A DNA stretch of 64,000 bases from Streptomyces canus (GTDB lineage: Bacteria; Actinomycetota; Actinomycetes; Streptomycetales; Streptomycetaceae). Shown here one piece after another: positions 49,917 through 58,847 of this stretch. The notes below the pieces were generated by a model. The model was not told the DNA's origin and did not search any database. It worked only from the letters and a program-made list of their open reading frames with translations. The stretch lies in NCBI RefSeq assembly GCF_001514145.1, contig NZ_KQ948667.1, positions 248,001 through 312,000 of the forward strand, written 5' to 3'. Numbering within the stretch: the first letter of the stretch is position 1; every line of letters starts with the position of its first letter. The translations under genes and the position numbers were made by a program.

Positions 49917-51200
49917 TCAGCGGACCGGGGTTCCGTCCTCGTGCACCTGCATCTGCGGACGACCGGTCACCAGCAGCCAGGCCGGCAGGGAGGCGATGCA
50001 CAGCAGCGCGAGGATCGCGGGCGAGGACACCAGCACGGCGGCGACGAACAGACTCACCCAGGCCTGCCGGGTGACGGCGAGCAGTATGCCCAGCACCCCG
50101 GCCCCCACCCCGAGGGCCGGGTGCACGGCGTCCACGAGCGCGTGGGCGCACAGCCCGAAGGCGACGCCGACGAACACGGCCGGGAAGATCCGCCCGCCCC
50201 GGAAGCCGCAGGAGCCCGCGACCAGCAGCGCGGCCAGCTTCACCACGGTCATGGTGGCGTACTCGCCGGCCGACCAGCCCGCCGGATCGGCCGCCAGTTC
50301 CCCGATCTCGTCGAGCCCCTTGAAGAGCGTCAGACGGCCGCCGACGGCCGCGAGCAGCCCCAGGACGAGCCCGCCGACCGGAAGCGCCACCATCGGGTGC
50401 CGCAGCCGCGTGAACACGCCGTGGACGTACGGGAAGGCCAGCACGGCCACCATGCCGAGCAGCGCGGCGGCCGACGCGATCACCAGCACCGACAGCAGAT
50501 CGCCCCAGTCGGGCTGCCCGAACGCGGGCAGCCCGAGGTCGAAGGTCGGATGGGCCACCAGGGTGGTCGTCAGCGCGGCAGCCGCGGCCGCCGCCAGCGG
50601 CCCGAAGACGCTGTCCCACAGCGCGCCCTTGAGCTGCCTCCCGGCCAGCGCCTCGGAGATCACCAGCGCCGCCGCCACCGGCGTTCCGAACAGCGCGCCG
50701 ATCGTCGCCGCTTCCGCCAGCACCGGCCACAGCCCGCGCGGCAGTCGCGGGGCCAGTCGGCGCCCCAGCCAGAAGGCGAGGCCCACGTTCACCGCGATGA
50801 TCGGGTTCTCGGGGCCCAGGCTCGGCCCGCCCGCGAGCATCAGTGCCGTCGCGAGGAGCAGCCCCGGCAGCACGGCGGGCGGCAGCACGGGAGCGTCCAG
50901 ACCGGTGGTGGCCGGATCGGGACCGGCGTGCCCGGGCACCTTCCACACCACCAGGCCCACGGCCACCCCGGTCGCGGTGAGCACGACCAGCATCCACAGC
51001 ACGGAGTACCGGCCCACTCCCAGCGCGTCCGGCAGGTTCCCCCACAGCACGTGCTGGAGTTCCTCGGCCGCCGCGCTCACCCCGAGGAGCAGCAGGCTCG
51101 CGCCCACCCCGACGACGAAGGCAGGGAGGATCAGCGGCAGCAGTGCGCGGGCCGGGGTCGCCGGGGCTGCGGATGCCTGCTGCGCGGTGTCCTGGACCAC
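49917..51200 (-). CDS. ClC-type chloride channel/transporter family protein
   Basis: 427 residues from the GTG at 51200; a TTG at 51221 is the alternative. About ten hydrophobic helices. ClC-like signatures are loose: MLAGGPSLGPENPIIAVNVG takes the place of GxGxPE/GREGP, and GSCGFRGGRIFPAVFVGVAF that of the GGIFAP segment. Annotated elsewhere as ion channel protein. The gating Glu may be the E in GPENP. Mechanism (channel or proton antiport) not decidable. It is divergent from the TipA-like regulator. Confidence 0.8.
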   Translation of the reverse strand: MVQDTAQQASAAPATPARALLPLILPAFVVGVGASLLLLGVSAAAEELQHVLWGNLPDALGVGRYSVLWMLVVLTATGVAVGLVVWKVPGHAGPDPATTGLDAPVLPPAVLPGLLLATALMLAGGPSLGPENPIIAVNVGLAFWLGRRLAPRLPRGLWPVLAEAATIGALFGTPVAAALVISEALAGRQLKGALWDSVFGPLAAAAAAALTTTLVAHPTFDLGLPAFGQPDWGDLLSVLVIASAAALLGMVAVLAFPYVHGVFTRLRHPMVALPVGGLVLGLLAAVGGRLTLFKGLDEIGELAADPAGWSAGEYATMTVVKLAALLVAGSCGFRGGRIFPAVFVGVAFGLCAHALVDAVHPALGVGAGVLGILLAVTRQAWVSLFVAAVLVSSPAILALLCIASLPAWLLVTGRPQMQVHEDGTPVR

Positions 51201-51317
51201 GGGCTCACGATAAGCAGACAAAACGGTCGGGACATCCGGAGATGTCCGTGCCGGGCTTGCACCTCACGCGGCGTGAGGAGCCACCGTGGAGCGCGTACCG
51301 AGAAGGGAGCGGACGAA

Positions 51318-52079
51318 GTGAGCTACTCCGTGGGACAGGTCGCGGGCTTCGCCGGCGTCACGGTGCGCACGCTGCACCACTACGACGACATCGGCCTGCT
51401 CGTGCCCAGCGAACGCAGCCGCGCGGGCCACCGGCGCTACAGCGACGCCGACCTCGACCGGCTGCAGCAGATCCTGTTCTACCGCGAGCTCGGCTTCCCG
51501 CTCGACGAGGTCGCCGCCCTGCTCGACGACCCGGCCGCGGACCCGCGCGCGCATCTGCGCCGCCAGCACGAGCTGCTGACCGCCCGGATCGAGAAGCTGC
51601 AGAAGATGGCGGCGGCCGTGGAGCAGGCCATGGAGGCACGCACGATGGGGATCAATCTCACGCCGGAGGAGAAGTTCGAGGTGTTCGGTGACAAGGACCC
51701 CGAGCAGTACGCGCAGGAGGCGGAAGAGCGCTGGGGCGGCACGGAGGCGTACGCCGAGTCGCAGCGCCGCGCGGCCCGCTACACCAAGGACGACTGGAAA
51801 CGCATGCAGGCCGAGGTCGCCGACTGGGGCGAGCGCTACGACGCCCTGATGGCCGCCGGTGACGCACCGACCTCCCCGGCGGCCATGGACATGGCCGAGG
51901 AACACCGGCGGCACATCTGCGGCTGGTTCTACGACTGCCCGTACGAGATGCACCAGGGCCTGGCCGAGATGTACGTGGCGGACGAGCGCTTCAAGGCGTT
52001 CTACGACTCCATGCGCCCCGGTCTCGCCGAGCACCTCAGGGACGCGATCAGGGCCAACGCCGCACGGCACGCCTCCTAG
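51318..52079 (+). CDS. TipA-like MerR regulator with antibiotic-binding domain
   Basis: 253 residues from a GTG at 51318 (AAGGGAG 9 bp upstream). MerR HTH: YSVGQVAGFAGVTVRTLHHY, DDIGLLVPSERSRAGHRRYS; coiled coil LTARIEKLQKMAAAVEQAME; then the TipAS domain from MGINLTPEEKFEVFGDKDPE to FYDCPYEMHQGLAEMYVADE, with the Cys that binds thiopeptides in TipA in the same context. GGAGG at 51632-51636 precedes an internal ATG at 51645, so a short 144-residue TipAS-like form can be made as in tipA itself. Senses thiostrepton-like or other drugs and activates its targets. Confidence 0.9.
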   Translation: MSYSVGQVAGFAGVTVRTLHHYDDIGLLVPSERSRAGHRRYSDADLDRLQQILFYRELGFPLDEVAALLDDPAADPRAHLRRQHELLTARIEKLQKMAAAVEQAMEARTMGINLTPEEKFEVFGDKDPEQYAQEAEERWGGTEAYAESQRRAARYTKDDWKRMQAEVADWGERYDALMAAGDAPTSPAAMDMAEEHRRHICGWFYDCPYEMHQGLAEMYVADERFKAFYDSMRPGLAEHLRDAIRANAARHAS

Positions 52080-52095
52080 CCACCTGACCCGGGGT

Positions 52096-52461
52096 CTACT
52101 CCCGGGTCAGGACCACCGCCGTGCCGTAGGCGCACACCTCAGTGCCGACGTCCGCCGCCTCCGTCACGTCGAAGCGGAACATCAGCACGGCATTTGCTCC
52201 ACGCGTGCGTGCCTGCTCGACGAGCCGCTCCATGGCCTGGTTGCGGGTCTGCACGAGCGTCTTCGTGAGCCCCTTGAGCTCACCGCCGACCATCGACTTC
52301 AGCCCGGCACCGATCTGGCTGCCGAGGTGCCGGGAGCGCACGGTCAACCCGAAGACCTCGCCCAGCACCTCCTGGACCCGGTGGCCGGGTACGTCGTTCG
52401 TCGTCACCACGAGCACGTCTGGCTGGGGCCCCTGGCCGCCGCCGTATTCGTCAATACCCAT
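52096..52461 (-). CDS. YbjQ/UPF0145-family protein
   Basis: 121 residues. PDVLVVTTNDVPGHRVQEVL at the N-terminus, TVRSRHLGSQIGAGLKSMVG in the middle and ARTRGANAVLMFRFDVTEAA near the end are the UPF0145 hallmarks. The family forms a pentameric fold sometimes called heavy-metal-binding; in vivo function unknown. Convergent with the TipA-like gene (16 bp gap) and divergent from dedA. Confidence 0.87.
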   Translation of the reverse strand: MGIDEYGGGQGPQPDVLVVTTNDVPGHRVQEVLGEVFGLTVRSRHLGSQIGAGLKSMVGGELKGLTKTLVQTRNQAMERLVEQARTRGANAVLMFRFDVTEAADVGTEVCAYGTAVVLTRE

Positions 52462-52593
52462 GGCTCACAGCTTTGTCCCAGAGCGAGCACAGTGCATCCT
52501 GGGGAGCCGCATGGAACCTGGGCCGGCACGGCTGCGTTGATACTTTTGGGCAGCCAGTCCCAGCCCGCACCCACACGCAGGAGCCACAATCCC

Positions 52594-53466
52594 GTGACCA
52601 CGCTCGCGCTCGGCCCCGAGTGGCTCAGCCCCGACTATCTGATCGAGACCTTCAGCCTGCCAGGCATCCTGCTGATCGTCTTCGCCGAGTCGGGCCTCTT
52701 CGCGTTCCTGCCGGGTGACTCCCTGCTGTTCACGGCGGGCCTGTTCGTGGCCGAGGGGAACTTCATCAGCCAGCCCCTGTGGCTGGTCTGCACCCTCATC
52801 GTGCTGGCCGCCGTCCTCGGCGACCAGGTCGGCTACATGATCGGCAAGTTCTTCGGGCCGAGGCTCTTCAGCCGCCCCAACTCCAAGCTCTTCAAGCAGG
52901 AGAACCTGGAGAAGGCCCACGAGTTCATGGAGAAGTTCGGCCCCAAGGCCATCGTCCTGGCCCGCTTCGTCCCGATCGTGCGCACCTTCGCCCCCATCGT
53001 GGCCGGCGCCGGCCGGATGAAGTACCGCACCTTCCTGACGTACAACGTGATCGGCGGCGTGGCCTGGGGCACGGGTGTCACCCTCGCCGGCTACTGGCTC
53101 GGCCAGATCGACGCCATCAAGAAGAACGTCGAGGCGATCCTCGTCCTGATCGTCCTGGTCTCGGTGGTCCCGATCATCATCGAGTACCTCCGGGAGCGCG
53201 GAAAGAAGAAGCGGGCGGCGGCCCAGGCCCCGACCCAGCAGCCGTACCAGCCGATGGACGACGCGACGACCCAGCTCCGCCGCATCCCGTCGGACGACCA
53301 GCAGCAGCCCCCGCAGCAACAGAACGGCTATGACCAGTACTACGGCCAGCAGCCGCAGCAACAGCAGCCGTACGCCCAGCAGTACCCGCAGCACTACGGC
53401 AACCAGCAGCAGTACGGCCAGAACCAGCAGAACCAGCAGAATCCCTACAACAACCAGGGGTACTGA
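52594..53466 (+). CDS. DedA-family membrane protein with Gln/Tyr-rich tail
   Basis: 290 residues from the GTG at 52594 (CAGGAG 10 bp upstream). The DedA/VTT fold: GILLIVFAESGLFAFLPGDS and GDQVGYMIGKFFGPR, FGPKAIVLARFVPIVRTFAP and AGAGRMKYRTFLTYNVIGGV. DedA proteins act as lipid scramblases or undecaprenyl-phosphate and phosphatidyl transporters and support membrane homeostasis. The last about 75 residues, after the basic RERGKKKRAA, are low-complexity Gln/Tyr/Asn/Pro repeats exposed to the cytoplasm, not part of the family core. Confidence 0.9.
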   Translation: MTTLALGPEWLSPDYLIETFSLPGILLIVFAESGLFAFLPGDSLLFTAGLFVAEGNFISQPLWLVCTLIVLAAVLGDQVGYMIGKFFGPRLFSRPNSKLFKQENLEKAHEFMEKFGPKAIVLARFVPIVRTFAPIVAGAGRMKYRTFLTYNVIGGVAWGTGVTLAGYWLGQIDAIKKNVEAILVLIVLVSVVPIIIEYLRERGKKKRAAAQAPTQQPYQPMDDATTQLRRIPSDDQQQPPQQQNGYDQYYGQQPQQQQPYAQQYPQHYGNQQQYGQNQQNQQNPYNNQGY

Positions 53467-53485
53467 GAGCTGCCGGGGGCGCGGG

Positions 53486-55174
53486 TCAGAACCCCCGCGT
53501 CCTCTTGGCGGCCCGTCGCTTCCCCGCGGAACCGACCCTCAGGAACAACCGGGAGATCTCGGATCCCAGGTTGACCCCGATGGCGATGGCCATGGCGAGC
53601 GCCGCCGCCTTCGACAGGGACACCAGCCCTTCGTCGACCTCGTTCCCGGCGATCGACAACAACCCGAAGTACGTGGCGGAACCCGGCAGCAGGGGTCCGA
53701 TCGCCGCGGTGGTGTACGGCAGCGCGGACGCGAACCGGTACCGGGACAGCAACTGCCCGAACAGACCGACGAGCCCCGCCGCGACGGCCGTGGAGGCGAC
53801 CGGGGAGAACCCGCCGGTTTGCATCGCGCCGTAGACACACCAGGCCACGCCGCCGTTCAAGGTGACGGCCAGCACAGTGGATCGTTCCTGCTGCAGCAGC
53901 ACGGCGAACGTCAGTGACAGCAGCATCGACGCCGTGATCTGCCACAGCGGCCGCGAAGCCGTCGACAATGCCTCGTCGGGGTTGAGATGTGCTCCCAGCT
54001 GCACACCGACGTAGAGCATCACCAGCACGCCGACCACGATGCCCACGAAGAAGTACATGACCTCCAGCAGCCGGGCCGACGCGGTGATGTAGAAGCCGGT
54101 CAGCCCGTCCTGGACGCCCGCCACCAGCGCCCGCCCGGGCAGCAACGCGAACAGCCCACCGGTGATGACCGCGGACGCCTTCACGTCCACGTGGGCCAGC
54201 GTCAGCGCGATCCCGATCGCGGCGGGCGGCATCGCGGCGACCGTGAACTGGTAGAACTCCGGCAGCCCCCGCCCCGCGCACAGCCACGCCAGCCGGTCGC
54301 CGAGCATCGCGCCCAGCATGGCCGCGACGAACACGAGCAGGTCACCGCCGACCAGTACGGAGGCCGCGCCCGCGAGCAGCCCGCTCGCCGAGGTGAGCAC
54401 CCAGGTCGGATAGGGGTGCCGGTTGCGGCGGATCTCCGCGAGCCGCCGGTAGGCCTCCTCCAGGGAGATGGCCGTCTCCGGGTCGCTGAGGTCGTCCACG
54501 AGCTGGAACACGGCCGCGAGGCGCGTGTAGTCGGTGCCGCGCCGCCGTACGGTCCGGGAGGCCGTCACAGGGTCGTCCACGAGTGACGGCTGGTACGTGA
54601 TCGACAGCAGCGTGAAGGTGACGTTCGGCTCGCAGCGGTCCAGGCCGTAGGACCGGCAGACGGCGAACATCGCCGCCTCCACGTCCTCCGCGCCCTCACC
54701 GCCCGCGAGCAGCAGCTCGCCGATACGCAGGGTCAGGTCGAGCACGCGCGGGACGGCCGGACCGGCGTCGTCCTCGGACTTGTGCACCGGCTCCAGTGCG
54801 GGCCGCTCGGCCACCGGCATCCGCAGCATCGTGCGCATCCGGTCCTGCCAGGGCACGTCCTTGGTGAGGCTGACCACCGGTATGCCGGTCGGCGGGGTGA
54901 ACGCGGGCGGCGCGTCCTTCGCGCTGTAGGTGCGGGGCGCGGTGAACGCCGACCCCTCGGGCTCCGCGGCCGTCGGCTGCGGGACGTCCAGCCCCTTCGG
55001 GAGCGCGAACTCGGACGTGGTCTCCGGCTCGCCGCCGACGGTTCTGGGCATGGCGAGCCCGTCGGGGACGGCGAACTCGGACGTGATCTCGGAGTCGTAG
55101 AAACTCCTGGCCTCGTCCGACTGCGGCTTGCGGTGCTCCGCCTCCGTCACTCCGTAACGCTCCCTGAACGACAC
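53486..55174 (-). CDS. ThrE-family threonine/serine exporter-like protein
   Basis: 562 residues from a GTG at 55174. A cytoplasmic N-terminal part of about 140 residues is followed by the ThrE domain (LRIGELLLAGGEGAEDVEAA, then YGLDRCEPNVTFTLLSITYQ) and about ten membrane helices, the second half being the DUF3815-like part (ALLQQERSTVLAVTLNGGVA; GNEVDEGLVSLSKAAALAMA). The family exports threonine and serine in corynebacteria. The C-terminus is basic. 77 bp downstream of ppa on the same strand, but a strong hairpin separates them. Confidence 0.87.
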   Translation of the reverse strand: MSFRERYGVTEAEHRKPQSDEARSFYDSEITSEFAVPDGLAMPRTVGGEPETTSEFALPKGLDVPQPTAAEPEGSAFTAPRTYSAKDAPPAFTPPTGIPVVSLTKDVPWQDRMRTMLRMPVAERPALEPVHKSEDDAGPAVPRVLDLTLRIGELLLAGGEGAEDVEAAMFAVCRSYGLDRCEPNVTFTLLSITYQPSLVDDPVTASRTVRRRGTDYTRLAAVFQLVDDLSDPETAISLEEAYRRLAEIRRNRHPYPTWVLTSASGLLAGAASVLVGGDLLVFVAAMLGAMLGDRLAWLCAGRGLPEFYQFTVAAMPPAAIGIALTLAHVDVKASAVITGGLFALLPGRALVAGVQDGLTGFYITASARLLEVMYFFVGIVVGVLVMLYVGVQLGAHLNPDEALSTASRPLWQITASMLLSLTFAVLLQQERSTVLAVTLNGGVAWCVYGAMQTGGFSPVASTAVAAGLVGLFGQLLSRYRFASALPYTTAAIGPLLPGSATYFGLLSIAGNEVDEGLVSLSKAAALAMAIAIGVNLGSEISRLFLRVGSAGKRRAAKRTRGF

Positions 55175-55203
55175 ATTCCGTAGGCCTCAGTATGCGCGGG
55201 CAT

Positions 55204-55241
55204 GCTGACGGGCCGCACGCGTGCGCGTGCGGCCCGTCAGC
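55204..55241. terminator. Terminator after ppa
   Basis: Perfect 16-bp stem (55204-55219 with 55226-55241) with a 6-nt loop, 11 bp after the ppa stop on the minus strand. Confidence 0.85.
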
Positions 55242-55251
55242 AGCACAGGGC

Positions 55252-55743
55252 TCAGTGGCCGCCCGAGTCCTTGAAGCGCTTGTAGGACCGCTCGATCTCG
55301 GCTTCGGCGTCGACGCGGCCGACCCAGTCGGCGCCCTCGACGGACTTGCCGGGCTCCAGGTCCTTGTAGACCTCGAAGAAGTGCTGGATCTCCAGGCGGT
55401 CGAACTCGGAGACGTGGTGGATGTCACGCAGGTGCTCCACCCGCGGGTCCGTCGCCGGGACGCACAGCAGCTTGTCGTCACCGCCGGCCTCGTCCGTCAT
55501 GCGGAACATGCCGATCGCACGGCACTTGATGAGGCAGCCCGGGAACGTCGGCTCGTCAAGAATGACCAGCGCGTCCAGCGGGTCGCCGTCCTCGCCGAGG
55601 GTGTTCTCGACGAAGCCGTAGTCGGTCGGGTAGGCGGTCGAGGTGAAGAGTCGACGGTCCAGGCGGATCCGACCGGTCTCGTGGTCCACCTCGTACTTGT
55701 TCCGCGAACCCTTCGGGATCTCGATCGTGACGTCGAACTCCAC
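55252..55743 (-). CDS. ppa: Inorganic pyrophosphatase
   Basis: 163 residues from the GTG at 55743 (GGAGGAG 6 bp upstream), giving VEFDVTIEIPKGSRNKYEVD, the known actinobacterial start; upstream ATGs exist in frame. Family I active-site residues: K and E in IPKGSRNKYE, Y in YPTDYGF, the signature DGDPLDALVI with three metal-binding Asp, and the late KDLEPGK. Hydrolyses PPi to phosphate in the cytoplasm, pulling biosynthetic reactions forward. Divergent from dacB with 85 bp between. Confidence 0.95.
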   Translation of the reverse strand: MEFDVTIEIPKGSRNKYEVDHETGRIRLDRRLFTSTAYPTDYGFVENTLGEDGDPLDALVILDEPTFPGCLIKCRAIGMFRMTDEAGGDDKLLCVPATDPRVEHLRDIHHVSEFDRLEIQHFFEVYKDLEPGKSVEGADWVGRVDAEAEIERSYKRFKDSGGH

Positions 55744-55828
55744 CGGTGGCTCCTCCATGATCAACACATAGTTCTGGTGGTTAAGTGTCCCTCACGCTGG
55801 TGTGTGATCGCGAAAGGGGCTGTTGGTC

Positions 55829-57460
55829 GTGCCTGAACTGAGGCCTTGGCGGGCCGCGAGACCGCATGCGACGCGGGTCGCCAATGCCGTACGACCGCGT
55901 CTGGCACGCGCCGCGGGCGCCGTACGTCCAGGACTGACCCGGGCCAAGGATGCCGTACAGCCGTACCTGGTACGGACCGTCGCCGCCGTGAAACCGCAGG
56001 TCACACGGCTTGCACGGATTCCTCGCCCGGAAGCCGTCAGGACCTGGCAGTACACCGCGGGCGCCGCCACCGCCGGTCTGGCGCTGGCCGCCACCGTGGC
56101 GACCGCCGCCGGTCCGTGGGACTCCTCGGGTCAGCGTACGGCCGAGCGGGACCGGGCGGTCGCCCTCGAGCGGACGGGTGGCACAGATCACGGAGGTGAT
56201 TCCGGTACGACTGCTGCCGGGCCGCGCCCCGCTCCGAGCGCCCCGTCCGTGCTCACCGCACTGGGCGGCGGGGCCAACACGGTGAAGTCCGCCCCGACCG
56301 GCCAAGCGCTCGCCACGGTCCTCGGCCCGCTCCTCGGCAACACCGCACTCGGCACCCGCCACACGGCGGCCGTCGTGGACGTCGCCACCGGCAAGCGGCT
56401 CTACGGCGCGGGTGCCGGCACGGCACTGACCCCCGCCTCCACCACGAAGATCGCCACCGCCGTCGCCGCCCTGTCCGCCCTCGGCGCCGACCACCGCCTC
56501 GTCACGCGCGCGGCCCTGGAAGCCGACACCAAGGAGCTCGTCCTCGTCGGCGGCGGCGACCCCACGCTCACCGCCCGCGCGGACGCCGGGGGCTGGGCGA
56601 GCCTGCGCGAACTGGCCGAGGAGACCGCCACGGCCCTGAAGAAGCGGGGCATCACGACGGTCACGCTGTCCTACGACAAGACCCTCTACGCGGGCTCCGA
56701 GATCCACCCGATCGGGGTCAACGACAACCTCGCCCCCGTCAGCGCCCTGATGGTGGACGAGGGCCGCACCGACGGCACGGCCAGTGGACCGGCGCCGCGT
56801 ACGACGGACCCGGCGGCGGACGCGACGCGCACGTTCGCCCGGTTCCTGTCGGACCACGGCATCAGGACGACCTCACCCGGGCCCTCCAAGGCGACCGGCC
56901 GCGCCGAGAACCTCGCCGAGGTCCTCTCGCCGCCCCTGTCCGCCCTGGTCGAACGCATGCTGACCAACAGCGACAACGACATCGCCGAGGCCCTCGCCCG
57001 CCAGACCGCCGTGGCGGACGGGCAGCGCGCCGACTTCGCGGGCGGCGGCAGGGCGATCCGTGCCCAGCTGAAGAAACTCCGACTCCCGCTCGCCGGCGCC
57101 GAGTTCCACGACGGGAGCGGACTCGACCGCGCCGACCGGCTCACCGCGGGCCTGCTGACGTCCCTGCTGGTGAAGGCGGGCGACCCGGCCCACCCGGACC
57201 TGCGACCCGTCCTCACCGGCCTCCCGGTGGCCGGCTTCACCGGCACCCTGACCAGCCGTTACACGGACGGCGCGGCAGGTGTCGTACGGGCGAAGACGGG
57301 CACCCTGACCGGCGTGAACACCCTGGCCGGGACGGTCGTGGACCAGGACGGCCGGCTGCTGGCCTTCGCGTTCCTGACCTCGGACACGACGGATCCGGGG
57401 GCGGCGCAGAGCGCGCTGGATCGCACCGCCTCGGCGCTGGCGGCCTGCGGCTGCGGCTGA
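55829..57460 (+). CDS. dacB: D-alanyl-D-alanine carboxypeptidase/endopeptidase (PBP4 type)
   Basis: 543 residues from the GTG at 55829 (AAAGGGG 9 bp upstream). A basic N-terminal region of about 75 residues precedes a membrane or signal segment (AGAATAGLALAATVATAAG). The class C penicillin-binding fold follows: S204-TTK nucleophile motif, SDN motif near residue 381 in MLTNSDNDIAE, and KTG at about 489 (RAKTGTLTG). It trims or cleaves peptidoglycan stem peptides outside the membrane. A long gene for an unusual N-terminus, but all three motifs are intact. Confidence 0.9.
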   Translation: MPELRPWRAARPHATRVANAVRPRLARAAGAVRPGLTRAKDAVQPYLVRTVAAVKPQVTRLARIPRPEAVRTWQYTAGAATAGLALAATVATAAGPWDSSGQRTAERDRAVALERTGGTDHGGDSGTTAAGPRPAPSAPSVLTALGGGANTVKSAPTGQALATVLGPLLGNTALGTRHTAAVVDVATGKRLYGAGAGTALTPASTTKIATAVAALSALGADHRLVTRAALEADTKELVLVGGGDPTLTARADAGGWASLRELAEETATALKKRGITTVTLSYDKTLYAGSEIHPIGVNDNLAPVSALMVDEGRTDGTASGPAPRTTDPAADATRTFARFLSDHGIRTTSPGPSKATGRAENLAEVLSPPLSALVERMLTNSDNDIAEALARQTAVADGQRADFAGGGRAIRAQLKKLRLPLAGAEFHDGSGLDRADRLTAGLLTSLLVKAGDPAHPDLRPVLTGLPVAGFTGTLTSRYTDGAAGVVRAKTGTLTGVNTLAGTVVDQDGRLLAFAFLTSDTTDPGAAQSALDRTASALAACGCG

Positions 57461-57526
57461 CCCGGCGCCCGCCTTGGCGCGCCGCGCGGCCTGCCCCAAG
57501 TGGGAACGCTCACGTACGGTTGACGC

Positions 57527-58654
57527 ATGACGAGCATCGGTGGTGCCGAGATGGTCGACTGGAATCTCGCGGTGGCGACCGCGACCCGGCTCGTGCGGCC
57601 GGGCCCCGACGTGAGCCGCGACGAGGCCCGGGCCGTCGTCGCGGAACTGCGCCGGCACGCCAAGGCCTCGGAGGAACACGTCCGCGGCTTCACCCGGATG
57701 GGGACGGAGGGCGTCCACGACACTCCCGTACTCGTCGTCGACCGCCCCGGCTGGGTCCGGGCGAACGTCGCCGGGTTCAGGGAGATCCTCAAACCGCTCC
57801 TGGAGAAGATGCAGGAGCGGCGTGGCAACACCCCCGGCGGTGCGGTGCTCGGGGCCGTCGGCGGCAAGGTGACGGGTGTCGAGCTCGGGATGCTCCTGTC
57901 GTTCCTGTCCTCCCGCGTCCTCGGCCAGTACGAGACCTTCGCCCCGGCCACCCGCGAACTCCCGGCAGGGGAGAACGGCGGCGGCCGGCTCCTCCTGGTT
58001 GCCCCGAACATCGTGCACGTGGAGCGCGAACTCGACGTCCAGCCCCACGACTTCCGCCTCTGGGTGTGTCTGCACGAGGAGACGCACCGCACGCAGTTCA
58101 CGGCCGTGCCCTGGCTGCGCGACCATCTGGAGGGCGAAATCCAGTCGTTCCTCGGGGAGACCGAGGTCGATCCCATGACCGTCCTGGAGCGCATCCGGGA
58201 GGCCGCCCAGTCGCTGGCCGGCGGGCGTCCCGAGGGCGAGGAGGAGGACGACGGCGGACGCTCCCTCGTGGAGATCGTGCAGACGCCGGCCCAGCGGGAG
58301 ATCCTCGGCCGCCTCACCGCCGTGATGTCCCTCCTGGAGGGCCACGCCGACTTCGTCATGGACGGAGTGGGTCCGGCCGTCGTGCCGAGCGTCGCCGAGA
58401 TCCGCGAGAAGTTCCAGCAGCGGCGGGCCAAGGGCGCCTCCCGCCTGGACATGGCCCTGCGGAAGCTGCTCGGCCTGGACGCCAAACTCCGGCAGTACCG
58501 CGACGGCGAACGCTTCGTGCGGGCCGTCGTCGACCAGGTGGGCATGGACGGCTTCAACCGTGTGTGGACCTCCCCCAACACGCTCCCGACCAAGACGGAG
58601 ATCGCCAAACCGGCGGACTGGGTCGCGCGGGTGCATCGCAAGGCCGAGTCGTGA
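57527..58654 (+). CDS. Zinc-dependent metalloprotease (DUF2342)
   Basis: 375 residues. The metal site H183-E-E-T-H187 (CLHEETHRTQFTAVPWLRDH) and the later SLLEGHADFVMDGVG give an HExxH...E zinc arrangement. This family is often annotated as coenzyme F420 biosynthesis-associated or zinc-dependent metalloprotease; role unproved. No signal peptide. It lies just upstream of tilS, as in other streptomycetes, and 66 bp after dacB. 58655-58847 to tilS holds no gene. Confidence 0.88.
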   Translation: MTSIGGAEMVDWNLAVATATRLVRPGPDVSRDEARAVVAELRRHAKASEEHVRGFTRMGTEGVHDTPVLVVDRPGWVRANVAGFREILKPLLEKMQERRGNTPGGAVLGAVGGKVTGVELGMLLSFLSSRVLGQYETFAPATRELPAGENGGGRLLLVAPNIVHVERELDVQPHDFRLWVCLHEETHRTQFTAVPWLRDHLEGEIQSFLGETEVDPMTVLERIREAAQSLAGGRPEGEEEDDGGRSLVEIVQTPAQREILGRLTAVMSLLEGHADFVMDGVGPAVVPSVAEIREKFQQRRAKGASRLDMALRKLLGLDAKLRQYRDGERFVRAVVDQVGMDGFNRVWTSPNTLPTKTEIAKPADWVARVHRKAES

Positions 58655-58847
58655 ACCACGTACGGAGGTCGTGAGAGGAATCCGGCCGACGGCAGGCGAA
58701 CGCCCCTTCAATCACCCGTCCGAGGGACCGTGAGCGATGGGTAGGCGTGCAATGCTCGGGGAACGCCCCGGTTCTGTCACCATCTACACACTCTGAGTGA
58801 CCGAACCTCGGGCTCACCCCCCGAAAACTTCATGAAGGGAACCGGAC

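Noticed and set aside
49695..52079. 794-codon plus-strand open frame
   Set aside because: The first two thirds lie antisense to the ClC-type gene. The real gene starts at the GTG at 51318 with a ribosome site and MerR sequence.
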